Part shown: positions 1-7,390 of the stretch, in pieces | Layout: each line of letters begins with the position of its first letter | How positions within the stretch are numbered: position 1 is the stretch's first letter | From: Candidatus Poseidoniales archaeon | GTDB lineage: Archaea > Thermoplasmatota > Poseidoniia > Poseidoniales > Poseidoniaceae | Assembly (NCBI GenBank): GCA_009887135.1 | Contig: QXYA01000042.1 | Location: 1-9,705, forward strand | DNA length: 9,705 bases | Reading direction: 5' to 3' | The notes under the pieces: model-generated | The model's input: only the letters and a program-made list of their open reading frames with translations | What the model was told of the DNA's origin: nothing | Databases searched by the model: none | Made by a program: the position numbers and the translations under genes

Positions 1-891
1 GACAAGTTCACCAATTGTCGAATATGATTCGCCTTGTAAGGTAAGCATTCCACTCTCAGCAAGTGCGACAGAATAGCGGCCTGAGCCGCCTATTCGCACA
101 AGTAAATCCGGTGGAAGTGTTACAGTTCCTAAGTCATCAATGAGGAGTTCTCGTCCTTCAGTCAAATCTTCAACATCGATTTCAGCTCCATGCTCTGCAA
201 CGAATCGTCCATCTCGAAGTTCGAGACTTCTGTTAGCAAACGCGGCTACTTCTTTCGAGTGTGTTACAATAAGGAAAGAGACGCCTTCAGTTTCGTTTAG
301 TTCCTTGAAGATATCAAGAACTGCTCGTCCCGTAACAGGATCGAGTGCGCCTGTAGGTTCATCGGCCAAGATAAGGCGCGGATTAGTGATGAGTGCGCGG
401 GCAATTGCAACTCGTTGTTGCTCTCCACCACTGAGCATCTTTGGCAGTGCTCTTGCTCTGTGAGGCATACTTAGTCGCTCAAGCATTTCATCCGCTCTTT
501 TCAGTGCCTCTTTCGAACGAACTCCTTGATTTCGCAACGGTTCAGCCACATTGTCTCTTGCATTGAGATGAGGTAGAAGGTTTCCATCTTGGAAAATGAA
601 CGAAACCGTCTTTTGACGGAGTCGAACGAGTTCTTTTCCTTTCAATCGAGTCATGTTGTTTTGATCTAATGTTACGGAACCAGCACTCGGTTTCATCAAT
701 CCACCAAGACATTTCAAAAGTGTTGATTTACCAGAACCAGAAGGTCCTACAACAGCAACTGCTTCACCTTCTTTCATGTTGAGGTACAAACCACGTAATG
801 CTACGACGTTTCCATCTTCAGCCTTTGATTCGTATACGTGATACAACCCATCTGCTTCGAGAATGCTTTTCTTTGTTGTATTATCTGACAT
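1..891 (-). CDS. ABC transporter ATPase (MacB/LolD type) with AbrB-like C-terminal tail, partial
   Basis: The gene starts at the ATG complement of 889-891 and is still open at the left edge, so 297 codons are visible and the C-terminus is missing. It is the nucleotide-binding subunit of an ABC transporter and hydrolyses ATP on the cytoplasmic face of the membrane. All core motifs are present: Walker A GPSGSGKST at residues 49-57, Q-loop FIFQD, signature LSGGEQQR, Walker B LILADEPT with D177 and E178, and the switch histidine H211 (VTHS). The usual fold ends near residue 230. About 67 further residues follow: an acidic linker, then residues 248-286 (IDDLGTVTLPPDLL and onward), which resemble the AbrB/SpoVT beta-hairpin pattern. 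The start lies 3 bp after the permease stop and has a strong Shine-Dalgarno site, so the gene belongs to the permease operon. The ATPase assignment is firm. The role of the tail is inference, and the substrate is unknown. Confidence 0.93.
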   Translation of the reverse strand, partial: MSDNTTKKSILEADGLYHVYESKAEDGNVVALRGLYLNMKEGEAVAVVGPSGSGKSTLLKCLGGLMKPSAGSVTLDQNNMTRLKGKELVRLRQKTVSFIFQDGNLLPHLNARDNVAEPLRNQGVRSKEALKRADEMLERLSMPHRARALPKMLSGGEQQRVAIARALITNPRLILADEPTGALDPVTGRAVLDIFKELNETEGVSFLIVTHSKEVAAFANRSLELRDGRFVAEHGAEIDVEDLTEGRELLIDDLGTVTLPPDLLVRIGGSGRYSVALAESGMLTLQGESYSTIGELV

Positions 892-894
892 GCT

Positions 895-904
895 TCACTC
901 CCCC
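895..904 (-). promoter_or_regulatory. Strong Shine-Dalgarno site for the second ATPase
   Basis: On the minus strand GGGGGAGTGA lies 3 bases before the ATG at 891, and its core GGGGGAG is about 6 bases away. It overlaps the stop codon of the upstream permease gene (895-897). This supports both the start chosen and translational coupling inside the operon. Confidence 0.7.
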
Positions 905-3900
905 TTTAGAACAGTTGCGAGATCTGCACTCAATGCTCGACGTGTTGTTACGACCAATGCAAGAACAACCGCTACGAAAACAGAGAACGTTACTAAACCA
1001 AGTTGAACCCATGGATAGACCAACTCACGTTCAATCACCGTAGACGTTCCACCAAATATCTGGAAGATGAATCCAAAGACGTCGAAGAATCCGTTGAAGG
1101 AGAAGGCAACCCCTATTCCTAGAATGATACCGAGTAACATCGAAACGAGAACAATCGACAGAATCTCAAACAGAACAAGTCGAATAATCTGATTTGGACT
1201 CGCTCCAATCGCTTGGAGAATCGCCAACTCTTTTTGACGTTGCGTGAGTACCAACGACAAGAAAACGAAGGCTGAGGCTACAGCTGCAATACTCGCTACA
1301 ACGAATTGCAATGAGAGAAGCCCAGGTGTTCCAAAGATGAGACCGCCGTCTCGTTCAACTGCTTCGTGAGCAGTTTCCCAGTCGTTCGTACTCGATACTC
1401 GAGAATCTGCTTCGATGATCGAGGCAAGGGCTTTCAAGTCTTCTCCACCGATATCAGGAAGGTGGAAAATCCATGTTGTCGAATTGTGTCGATCCGCCTT
1501 CTCATCTCCGACAAATGCTCTCCAAGATTCTTCGGAAATGATGAGAGAGGATGCCATACTCGCACTCGGAACTCCGGGAATGTATGTATGCACACCTAAG
1601 TATCGCAACTCACTTTGAGTAGAGGTAACGACGAAATCCGCTTGTTCGAACAAGAACGGTTGGAGCAGGTCAGGGAATCGGGTAAATCTGGTACAATCCT
1701 CATTTGGAGCGGTCTCTCCATTAGGACATGTCATTCCATCTGTACTTTCAGTTACAGTAAAGTCGAAAAGTCCGATTCTATCGGTAACATTCTCAAACGT
1801 TGCATTCTCCGGGAGGAAGACTAATGAGGCAGTATCAAAGAAAATCGCATTTTCCAAATTAGCACCGGAAAAGTTCGTACCAGAAATATCGGTGTCAATG
1901 AAGAGAGATTCGCTTAGATTTGCACCTGATAAATTTGTATCACTCAGGTCAGTATCTATGAAATTCGTTCGTCCAAAGTCTCGATTGGAAAGATTTTGAT
2001 TGGATAAGTCAGCCCCACTGAGGTCAGTATCCATGACTAAAGAGTAAGCGAAGAGAATCGCAATTCGCTCCTCTAGTGATGCATTCGAATCGACAGGGAC
2101 GAGATCGATATTGGTGAAATTAATGACCTCTGAGCGTGAATCACTAGCAGGTAAAACAATGTCTGCTGCATCATTACTTCGACGGCCTGAGCCCCATAAA
2201 TCAAGAGCGTATGCTGCATCTTCACCTGCTGAGAAAGTGAGGCCATCATAGATAGATGGGTCTGAATCTTCACCGGGAATTGCTTGTTCATTCCAACGTA
2301 ATACTTCATCACTGTTGTTCATGAGAACATAGGTAAGGTATGTATCACCGCCTGCTGTAGGGCTAAGCAGAATTTGTGGAACCGTCGTTGCAACAATCTC
2401 TCCATCAGGATAATATTCGCTAAGAACTGCTTCAACTTCAGATTGATTTCGAGGACCATCCATCACCATTTGTAATTCAGAACCTACGTTCGCATCAGCA
2501 GTTCTCTCATCGACGAGTGTTCCCGTGTAGCCTTGAACTGCTGCTAATGTTACAATGGAGAGCGTCAGAAGCATAATGACCGAGAGTCTATTGATGGATT
2601 CCGATGAACCTGATCCTTTCAATCCACGCTTCACATCCTTTAACAACGCAGTCTTTCCGAAGATAAACTGCATGATGTAAGGGCCTTTGGCACCGAGCCA
2701 AGCGAGAAGAAGAGCGCCACCAATCCAGAGGAAGAACGGCCCAAAGATTCCGAATAATCCTTCGAGGAAGAAATTCGAATACAACCCGTCTTCGCTACCG
2801 TTTTGCTCAAGAGCAGTATCTGTGAACGAGAGCATACCAATGGCAAACATTGTCCAATGCAACCAAAGTCGAGGAGGGCGTTTCTTGGCGACTGTACGCA
2901 CACCTTCGTCTATTTCCATTTCAATGAATTCACGTGTACGACTGCGTCCAAAGAGCAAGGCTACTCCGAGTGTGGCAAATGCAGTAAAGAGTGTTGCTCC
3001 AAACGACAAAGCAGGATTGACTGCGGTTGTAAGTTCAGAGAACACTAAGAATCCTACAGCGGAGAGTACAATCGGTACAGCAATCATTGCAAGTATGTAA
3101 CCAACGACCCATCCTGCGAAAGCGATGACAGATAGTTCGAGCAGAACCATTCCGCTCAATCGTTGAGTATCAGCTCCAATGACACGCTGAATACTGATTT
3201 CTCGTCTTCGTTGTTCAAGACTTAAGACCAAACCATAAATCAATACTGCAATTGATAGAACGACAATTGGAATCATGATGATGTAATCAAACGCTTGGAT
3301 AAGACCAAGGAAAATTTGCAAGAAGGTGATTGTACCGCTTACGATATCAAAGTAAAACACTTCAACTGTACCGTTTGCGTATTCTTGGTCACCGACTCTC
3401 ATACCTAGGTCTTCAAGCCATTCTGCTGCTTCTGTTGTCGAAGAAGACGGAATGAGGGAACGGTTCACAGACATTGAGAGATAGATGTGATCGTTATCGA
3501 TGAGAGTACGTTGTTGTTCATCAGATAGCGTGTTGAGAGAAGCAAATACTGGGTTAGGGGGCAGGGTTGGGTTACCGAAGTCCCATGGGTCGTATACGCC
3601 CAAAAGAGTGAGATTCTCAATTGTAAATTCTTCACGGCAATATGTTTGCTCGTTTCTCTCACTTGTGATTTCGCCAGCACAGTTGTCTGGAGTGATTGAA
3701 TCAGAACCAAGTTCTGCTGTTTGTGTAACATAAACGAAGGAAAGTCTGTCGATTTTATCTCCAACATTAGCTCTCGCATCGGAAACAATGTTGGATGGAA
3801 GAATCAAACCGCGTTGCTCTTCCATGACCTCTGGAGAAGGCCATTCCCCAAGCCCATCAATGATGTTCCCACCAAATCGATCGGCTAATTCCCCGTCGAA

Positions 3901-4488
3901 GGCACCTGGACCCATGAATCGAATTCCACGCATTTCTGAGATAGGTGGACCCGCATCCTCAAGTTCTGGATAGTTAAACCTCATATCCTTCCATAATGGA
4001 TTTGAATTTGCTTCCATCGAACGCATTTCTAGAGGCTGCGCTACAATGAAATCTTGATTGAAGAAACCGCCACCATGAATTCCTTGCCGACCTAACGTCA
4101 AGGCACAATCAGTGAATTCAACGAAATCTGCAACAAGTTCATCACACACTTCCATCATCACTGAGGAATTATTTGTCCAGCCTTCAGTTCCATATACTGG
4201 TTTGCGATCGAATTCAATCTTAGCATCAACAGGTTCACCTTCAAGTGAAGTGGCAAGGAAAATTTGACTCAAACCAACGCCGTAGGAAAGAACTGTTGTA
4301 ATGACAAGGGATGCAAGGAAGACACCTGCAAAGACTGCAAGACCTCGTTCCTTGTTTCGCCACGAACTAACCAAGGCCATTCTGTAATTTGACGGAAGTT
4401 CTCGGACTCTGTGGATGAACGTTCCAAGACGGCCATTCTCTTTGATTTCATTTGGTTCAACGGACTTTTGTTCTACTTCTTCAGTCAT
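895..4488 (-). CDS. Giant ABC transporter permease with two FtsX modules and an external pentapeptide-repeat segment
   Basis: This 1197-residue membrane protein is the permease of the ABC system encoded by the flanking ATPase genes. Two FtsX/MacB-type modules are visible. The first has TM1 near 47-70, an external domain at about 71-385, and TM2-4 near 399-423, 446-475 and 492-514, with the cytoplasmic motif QRRREISIQRVIGAD at 426-440. Two linker helices follow, near 541-557 and 571-599. The second module has a TM near 634-652, an external domain at about 653-1055, and three helices near 1059-1082, 1103-1130 and 1159-1181, with RQKELAILQAIGAS at 1084-1097. The total of about ten helices resembles the E. 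coli YbbP layout, but the external domains are much larger. Residues 821-885 are pentapeptide repeats. External cysteines occur in close pairs (115/128, 270/284, 921/932). The start has GAGGAGG 9 bases upstream and lies 4 bp after the preceding ATPase stop. Family members move lipids, lipoproteins or peptides, or transmit force. The substrate here cannot be told. Confidence 0.93.
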   Translation of the reverse strand: MTEEVEQKSVEPNEIKENGRLGTFIHRVRELPSNYRMALVSSWRNKERGLAVFAGVFLASLVITTVLSYGVGLSQIFLATSLEGEPVDAKIEFDRKPVYGTEGWTNNSSVMMEVCDELVADFVEFTDCALTLGRQGIHGGGFFNQDFIVAQPLEMRSMEANSNPLWKDMRFNYPELEDAGPPISEMRGIRFMGPGAFDGELADRFGGNIIDGLGEWPSPEVMEEQRGLILPSNIVSDARANVGDKIDRLSFVYVTQTAELGSDSITPDNCAGEITSERNEQTYCREEFTIENLTLLGVYDPWDFGNPTLPPNPVFASLNTLSDEQQRTLIDNDHIYLSMSVNRSLIPSSSTTEAAEWLEDLGMRVGDQEYANGTVEVFYFDIVSGTITFLQIFLGLIQAFDYIIMIPIVVLSIAVLIYGLVLSLEQRRREISIQRVIGADTQRLSGMVLLELSVIAFAGWVVGYILAMIAVPIVLSAVGFLVFSELTTAVNPALSFGATLFTAFATLGVALLFGRSRTREFIEMEIDEGVRTVAKKRPPRLWLHWTMFAIGMLSFTDTALEQNGSEDGLYSNFFLEGLFGIFGPFFLWIGGALLLAWLGAKGPYIMQFIFGKTALLKDVKRGLKGSGSSESINRLSVIMLLTLSIVTLAAVQGYTGTLVDERTADANVGSELQMVMDGPRNQSEVEAVLSEYYPDGEIVATTVPQILLSPTAGGDTYLTYVLMNNSDEVLRWNEQAIPGEDSDPSIYDGLTFSAGEDAAYALDLWGSGRRSNDAADIVLPASDSRSEVINFTNIDLVPVDSNASLEERIAILFAYSLVMDTDLSGADLSNQNLSNRDFGRTNFIDTDLSDTNLSGANLSESLFIDTDISGTNFSGANLENAIFFDTASLVFLPENATFENVTDRIGLFDFTVTESTDGMTCPNGETAPNEDCTRFTRFPDLLQPFLFEQADFVVTSTQSELRYLGVHTYIPGVPSASMASSLIISEESWRAFVGDEKADRHNSTTWIFHLPDIGGEDLKALASIIEADSRVSSTNDWETAHEAVERDGGLIFGTPGLLSLQFVVASIAAVASAFVFLSLVLTQRQKELAILQAIGASPNQIIRLVLFEILSIVLVSMLLGIILGIGVAFSFNGFFDVFGFIFQIFGGTSTVIERELVYPWVQLGLVTFSVFVAVVLALVVTTRRALSADLATVLKGE
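1834..2028 (-). repeat. Pentapeptide-repeat block inside the permease
   Basis: Permease residues 821-885 read as about 13 consecutive A(D/N)LXX-type pentapeptides. The central hydrophobic residue is L, F or I at every fifth position from 823 to 883. Within the block, residues 843-862 and 863-882 form two similar 20-residue units, both beginning with FIDTD, which suggests internal duplication followed by divergence. Pentapeptide repeats fold as a right-handed quadrilateral beta-helix, and 13 repeats would give about three turns. By topology the block lies in the second extracytoplasmic domain. Confidence 0.85.
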
Positions 4489-4492
4489 CGAA

Positions 4493-5200
4493 TCATTCCT
4501 CCTCTATTCCCCAAGCGCTTCGTATATCGCTTGCAAATGTCTTACCGTCACGGAGCAGCAACATTCTATCTGCTTGTGTTGCAAGGTCTGGATCGTGTGT
4601 GACCATCAATATTGAAATTGGATTCTCTTCATCATTACACAGTCTCTTGAACAGTTCCATGATTTCCTTACCGCTAGCAATATCAAGATTTCCTGTTGGC
4701 TCATCAGCAAGAAGAATAGAACGTTTTCCTGCAATCGCTCGAGCGATAGCCACACGTTGTTGTTGGCCACCAGATAACTGGTCTGGAATGTGATGCGTTC
4801 GATCACCAAGACCGACCTCGTTTAGAGCAGCAACAGCCCGTTCTTCAGCTTCTTCGCTTTTGTAGCCACAGAGTTCGAGAGCCATAGCGACATTATCCTT
4901 CGCAGATAATGACGGAACAAGATGGAAATCTTGGAAAATCCAACCAACTCCCTTTCGTCGAACATCGACGACATCAGACGGTTTCTGGCGGCCATACTTT
5001 CGACCTTCAAGATCGATTTCTCCAGTATCTGCAGAAAGAAGACCTCCTATGATATTCAATAATGTGGATTTGCCGCAACCGGAAGGTCCCATTAGAGCAA
5101 CCATCTCACCTTTTGTGATGGTCATATCGACGCCTTTGAGGACCTGTAATTTGTTCGAACCTGAACCGAAACTCTTGGTGAGTTCTTTTACTTCCAGCAT
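4493..5200 (-). CDS. ABC transporter ATPase (LolD/MacB/YbbA type)
   Basis: This 235-residue nucleotide-binding subunit is the first gene of the exporter-type operon. It has Walker A GPSGCGKST at 38-46, Q-loop glutamine 90 in GWIFQD, signature LSGGQQQRV at 142-150, Walker B ILLADEP with D166 and E167, and the switch histidine H202 in VTHD. The length and motifs are those of the small ATPases that pair with FtsX-type permeases. It lacks the C-terminal extension seen on the second ATPase of the operon. The final codons (gag gag gaa tga) also supply the ribosome binding site for the permease gene, which starts 4 bp after the stop. The start is the ATG at 5198-5200. It has only a weak AAGGGA upstream, but a TATA-like box sits about 26 bp away, which suggests a leaderless or nearly leaderless message. 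ATPase function is certain from the motifs. The transported substrate is unknown. Confidence 0.95.
   Translation of the reverse strand: MLEVKELTKSFGSGSNKLQVLKGVDMTITKGEMVALMGPSGCGKSTLLNIIGGLLSADTGEIDLEGRKYGRQKPSDVVDVRRKGVGWIFQDFHLVPSLSAKDNVAMALELCGYKSEEAEERAVAALNEVGLGDRTHHIPDQLSGGQQQRVAIARAIAGKRSILLADEPTGNLDIASGKEIMELFKRLCNDEENPISILMVTHDPDLATQADRMLLLRDGKTFASDIRSAWGIEEE
4498..4504 (-). promoter_or_regulatory. Shine-Dalgarno site for the giant permease
   Basis: GAGGAGG on the minus strand lies 9 bases before the permease ATG (4486-4488), inside the last codons of the upstream ATPase gene. It fixes the permease start and points to translational coupling. Confidence 0.75.
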
Positions 5201-5220
5201 AAATTTCCCTTCGACGTGTA

Positions 5221-5230
5221 CATAATATAC
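5221..5230 (-). promoter_or_regulatory. TATA-like box of the ABC operon
   Basis: The minus strand reads GTATATTATG, centred about 26 bp before the A of the ATPase start codon at 5200. Archaeal transcription starts about 25-27 bp after the centre of the TATA box, so the transcript would begin at or beside the ATG. This is read by eye; no start site was measured. Confidence 0.5.
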
Positions 5231-5255
5231 TCTTCTAGGGTATTCCTCTTTGCTT

Positions 5256-5266
5256 TAGTATATTTG
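5256..5266 (+). promoter_or_regulatory. TATA-like box upstream of gmd
   Basis: TAGTATATTTG is the best plus-strand TATA-like element in the 136-bp divergent region 5201-5336. It would place transcription initiation near 5287 and give a leader of about 50 bases containing purine-rich ribosome binding sequence. The rest of the divergent region shows no other clear element. Confidence 0.4.
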
Positions 5267-5326
5267 TATCTCAGTTCGAGTTCCAGTTCAGGCGTAACTC
5301 CAACGCCTTCAAATGAGGAAAGGTTT

Positions 5327-5331
5327 AGGAA
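5327..5331 (+). promoter_or_regulatory. Probable ribosome binding site for gmd
   Basis: AGGAA lies 5 bases before the ATG at 5337. The possible earlier in-frame ATG at 5313 has no such site and would add eight residues in front of the conserved N-terminus. This decides for the 5337 start. Confidence 0.45.
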
Positions 5332-5336
5332 TCTAT

Positions 5337-6401
5337 ATGAGCGAAAAGACCGCCCTAATAACTGGAATCACCGGCCAAGACGGTTCCTACATAGCAGAAT
5401 TACTTCTAGAAAAGGGATATACAGTCTATGGATTGGTTCGAAGAGTATCCCAGCCAAGCCTAGGACGTAGCCTCATAAACCACTTGATGGGGAACAAGAA
5501 TTTCCATCTACTCAACGGCGATCTTGCTGATCAGAACTCAATTGACAACGCAGTTCATCAAGTAAAACCAGATGAATTTTACAATCTCGGTGCAATGTCA
5601 TTTGTCCCAGAATCATGGAGATCTCCAATAACGACTGCAGACATTACTGGACTCGGAGCACTACGATGCCTTGAAGCAATTCGCAAGCATTCACCGAATT
5701 GCAGATTTTATCAAGCAGGATCGAGCGAACAATACGGAAAGGTTCGAGAGGTCCCTCAAACTGAAGAAACATCATTCCACCCACGTTCTCCATACGGATG
5801 TGCAAAGGTCATGGCTTTTGAAATCACTCGGAACTACCGTGAATCCTACGATATGTTTGCATGTACTGGGATTCTTTTCAACCACGAAAGCCCACGCCGC
5901 GGTCTTGAATTCGTCACCAGAAAGGTAACGATGACGGCTGCTCGAATTAAGCATGGATTCGATGATTGCCTCTACATTGGAAACGTTGAGTCAAAGCGCG
6001 ATTGGGGTTTTGCTGGCGATTACGTAGAGATGCAATGGAAGATGCTCCAACAAGAGGAACCTGAGGATTTTGTCATTGCAACAGGGCGAACACACAGCAT
6101 TCGCGACATGATTTCTCTTGCGTTCTCTCACATTGGAATGGATATTACTTGGTCTGGCAAAGGGGCAGATACAATCGCTACTGATCAATCAGGAGTTGTT
6201 CGTGTTCGTACAAATCCGAAATTCTTCCGTCCTGCTGAAGTTGACCTCCTCATAGGAGATCCAAGTTATGCTAAGGAAAAATTGGGTTGGGAAACAAAAA
6301 CTACCTTCGAAGAATTGATTCAAATGATGGTCGAATCCGATTTGAAGATTGTACAGGACGCTGTCAACGGGGGCTACGCTCCACCAACACCACCAGAATG
6401 A
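5337..6401 (+). CDS. gmd: GDP-mannose 4,6-dehydratase
   Basis: This 354-residue cytoplasmic enzyme converts GDP-D-mannose to GDP-4-keto-6-deoxy-D-mannose, the precursor of GDP-fucose, GDP-rhamnose, GDP-perosamine and related sugars of surface glycans. It is an extended short-chain dehydrogenase. The Rossmann nucleotide motif GxxGxxG is at residues 10-16 (GITGQDG). The catalytic serine/threonine-glutamate pair appears in AGSSEQYG, with E131 and S129 where many family members have threonine. The YxxxK pair is Y153 and K157 (SPYGCAK). Family signatures NHESPRRG (182-189), FVTRK, KRDWG, EDFVIATG and FFRPAEVD follow in the usual order. The length matches bacterial and archaeal relatives. The ATG at 5337 is preferred over 5313 because relatives begin close to the ALITG strand and a ribosome binding site precedes it. 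No reductase or epimerase partner lies in the window, so the final sugar is unknown. The 3' end overlaps the convergent AlkB-like gene by 28 bp. Confidence 0.96.
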   Translation: MSEKTALITGITGQDGSYIAELLLEKGYTVYGLVRRVSQPSLGRSLINHLMGNKNFHLLNGDLADQNSIDNAVHQVKPDEFYNLGAMSFVPESWRSPITTADITGLGALRCLEAIRKHSPNCRFYQAGSSEQYGKVREVPQTEETSFHPRSPYGCAKVMAFEITRNYRESYDMFACTGILFNHESPRRGLEFVTRKVTMTAARIKHGFDDCLYIGNVESKRDWGFAGDYVEMQWKMLQQEEPEDFVIATGRTHSIRDMISLAFSHIGMDITWSGKGADTIATDQSGVVRVRTNPKFFRPAEVDLLIGDPSYAKEKLGWETKTTFEELIQMMVESDLKIVQDAVNGGYAPPTPPE

Positions 6402-7348
6402 TCCACACGCTTTCTCATCAATCGATGAAAGAGTGGTGGAATCAACGATATCCAGAACATTTGATAATAGCCTCCAGGTAATTGGGGTGATTCATCATGC
6501 GGCTTTAGTCTCTCATAAGGGGTACTCGAGCGTAGATGATGAGACGCATGAAGTGGCAAACTCATCAGTGTATATTTTGACCAACGGCTTCGACTTTCCC
6601 AAGCATGGCTTGCATTAGGGCGTTCATCTTCTCCACGAAGTAAACCATGATGTTGGATGTAATTCACAAATTCTAGAAGATAGATTGCAACGATTGCTTG
6701 ACCAAGGAAGGCAGCGAAGTAGTCCATTCCCCAAACTGCTAAGGCGATTAACAGACCGATTTCTAAAACCACAGATATTGAGGTATCTTTAGGACGTATT
6801 CTGAAGGCATTTCTCAGTTGAAGTGGAACCGTTCGTAAGAAATGTGCGTAGATACTTCTACCCCATGGAGAACTTGTTGGATCAACTTCTCTCGCCCAAT
6901 GCTTGTGATGAGTATGATTATGTTCGACTGTAAAGTGAAGATAAACAACAGAAAGTAGATCGAGACGACCGAGCCACCAACTAAACGATTTTGGCTTTCT
7001 GTGGCCCAGTTCGTGTGCAGCCACAACACCTGCTGCTCCAGTTGCAAGACCGGCGGATAGGATTGGAATAATGATCGAAATAGAACCAATGCCGTCCCAA
7101 ATTCTAAACAGCAAAGCCAATACAACGAGCGGTACGAATATACCGTGGAGATGCACTATAAAATCATGGCCTATTCCTTCTTCTTCGACATCATGAACAG
7201 TTGTTGAACCACCAAGAGTATCGAGAATCGGATAGATTCCTAACAAGAGAATGATTGGTAGTAACATCCACCAGCCACCAATCATCAAGCAAATGATCGC
7301 TGACAGTGGTGTGGCCAAGCCAACAAGATGGGGGGCCCACTTGCTCAT
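6374..7348 (-). CDS. AlkB/XylM-type di-iron membrane monooxygenase (alkane hydroxylase-like)
   Basis: This 324-residue integral membrane protein has about six predicted helices and the histidine pattern of the alkane 1-monooxygenase family, which hydroxylates terminal carbons of alkanes or related chains with O2 and electrons from rubredoxin. Visible motifs are AHELGHR (H112, H116), HFTVEHNHTHHKH (H143, H147, H148), NYIQHHGL (H233) and LPLHASHH (H267, H270, H271). These supply all nine histidines that bind iron in AlkB. SPQLPGGYYQM near 287-297 also matches the family C-terminus. It is shorter than classical AlkB (about 400 residues): the stretch between the second and fourth motifs is reduced. 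No rubredoxin domain is fused or encoded nearby. The start is the only upstream ATG in frame, because a TGA lies two codons before it, but it lacks a well-spaced Shine-Dalgarno site. Two small genes lie just upstream and are probably co-transcribed. The true substrate could be an alkane, a fatty acid or an isoprenoid. Confidence 0.85.
   Translation of the reverse strand: MSKWAPHLVGLATPLSAIICLMIGGWWMLLPIILLLGIYPILDTLGGSTTVHDVEEEGIGHDFIVHLHGIFVPLVVLALLFRIWDGIGSISIIIPILSAGLATGAAGVVAAHELGHRKPKSFSWWLGRLDLLSVVYLHFTVEHNHTHHKHWAREVDPTSSPWGRSIYAHFLRTVPLQLRNAFRIRPKDTSISVVLEIGLLIALAVWGMDYFAAFLGQAIVAIYLLEFVNYIQHHGLLRGEDERPNASHAWESRSRWSKYTLMSLPLHASHHLRSSTPYERLKPHDESPQLPGGYYQMFWISLIPPLFHRLMRKRVDHSGGVGGA
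6406..6435. other. Imperfect hairpin just after gmd, inside the convergent gene
   Basis: CAC-CTTT-CATC pairs with GATG-AAAG-GTG around an AATC loop, with one mismatch and a two-base bulge. It lies 5-34 bp after the gmd stop codon and within the coding region of the AlkB-like gene. It could slow or end gmd transcription, but there is no T-tract, so this is a weak call. Confidence 0.25.
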
Positions 7349-7390
7349 GCCTCAACATGAAACCTATCATTCAAGACAGTTGCCGTTGAT

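Noticed and set aside
140..463. 107-codon open frame on the plus strand
   Set aside because: It is the complement of the second ATPase's core motifs and has a shadow-like serine/arginine composition. A similar shadow lies opposite the first ATPase at 4452-4793.
1834..2028. CRISPR-like or DNA-level tandem repeat
   Set aside because: The periodicity is 15 bases, follows codons and is diverged at DNA level. It is explained by pentapeptide repeats in the protein.
2687..3100. 137-codon open frame on the plus strand
   Set aside because: It lies opposite the permease's transmembrane region, is rich in serine, arginine and proline with no domain, and is a shadow of the real gene.
895..4488. Possibility that the giant permease is an artefact of two genes joined by a frameshift or missed stop
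   Set aside because: The frame is continuous. Linker helices join the two FtsX modules naturally, and ten-helix fused permeases are known.
5201..5336. Small plus-strand gene starting at 5216 in the divergent promoter region
   Set aside because: It has no ribosome binding site and reads into gmd in another frame. Its sequence is explained by promoter elements.
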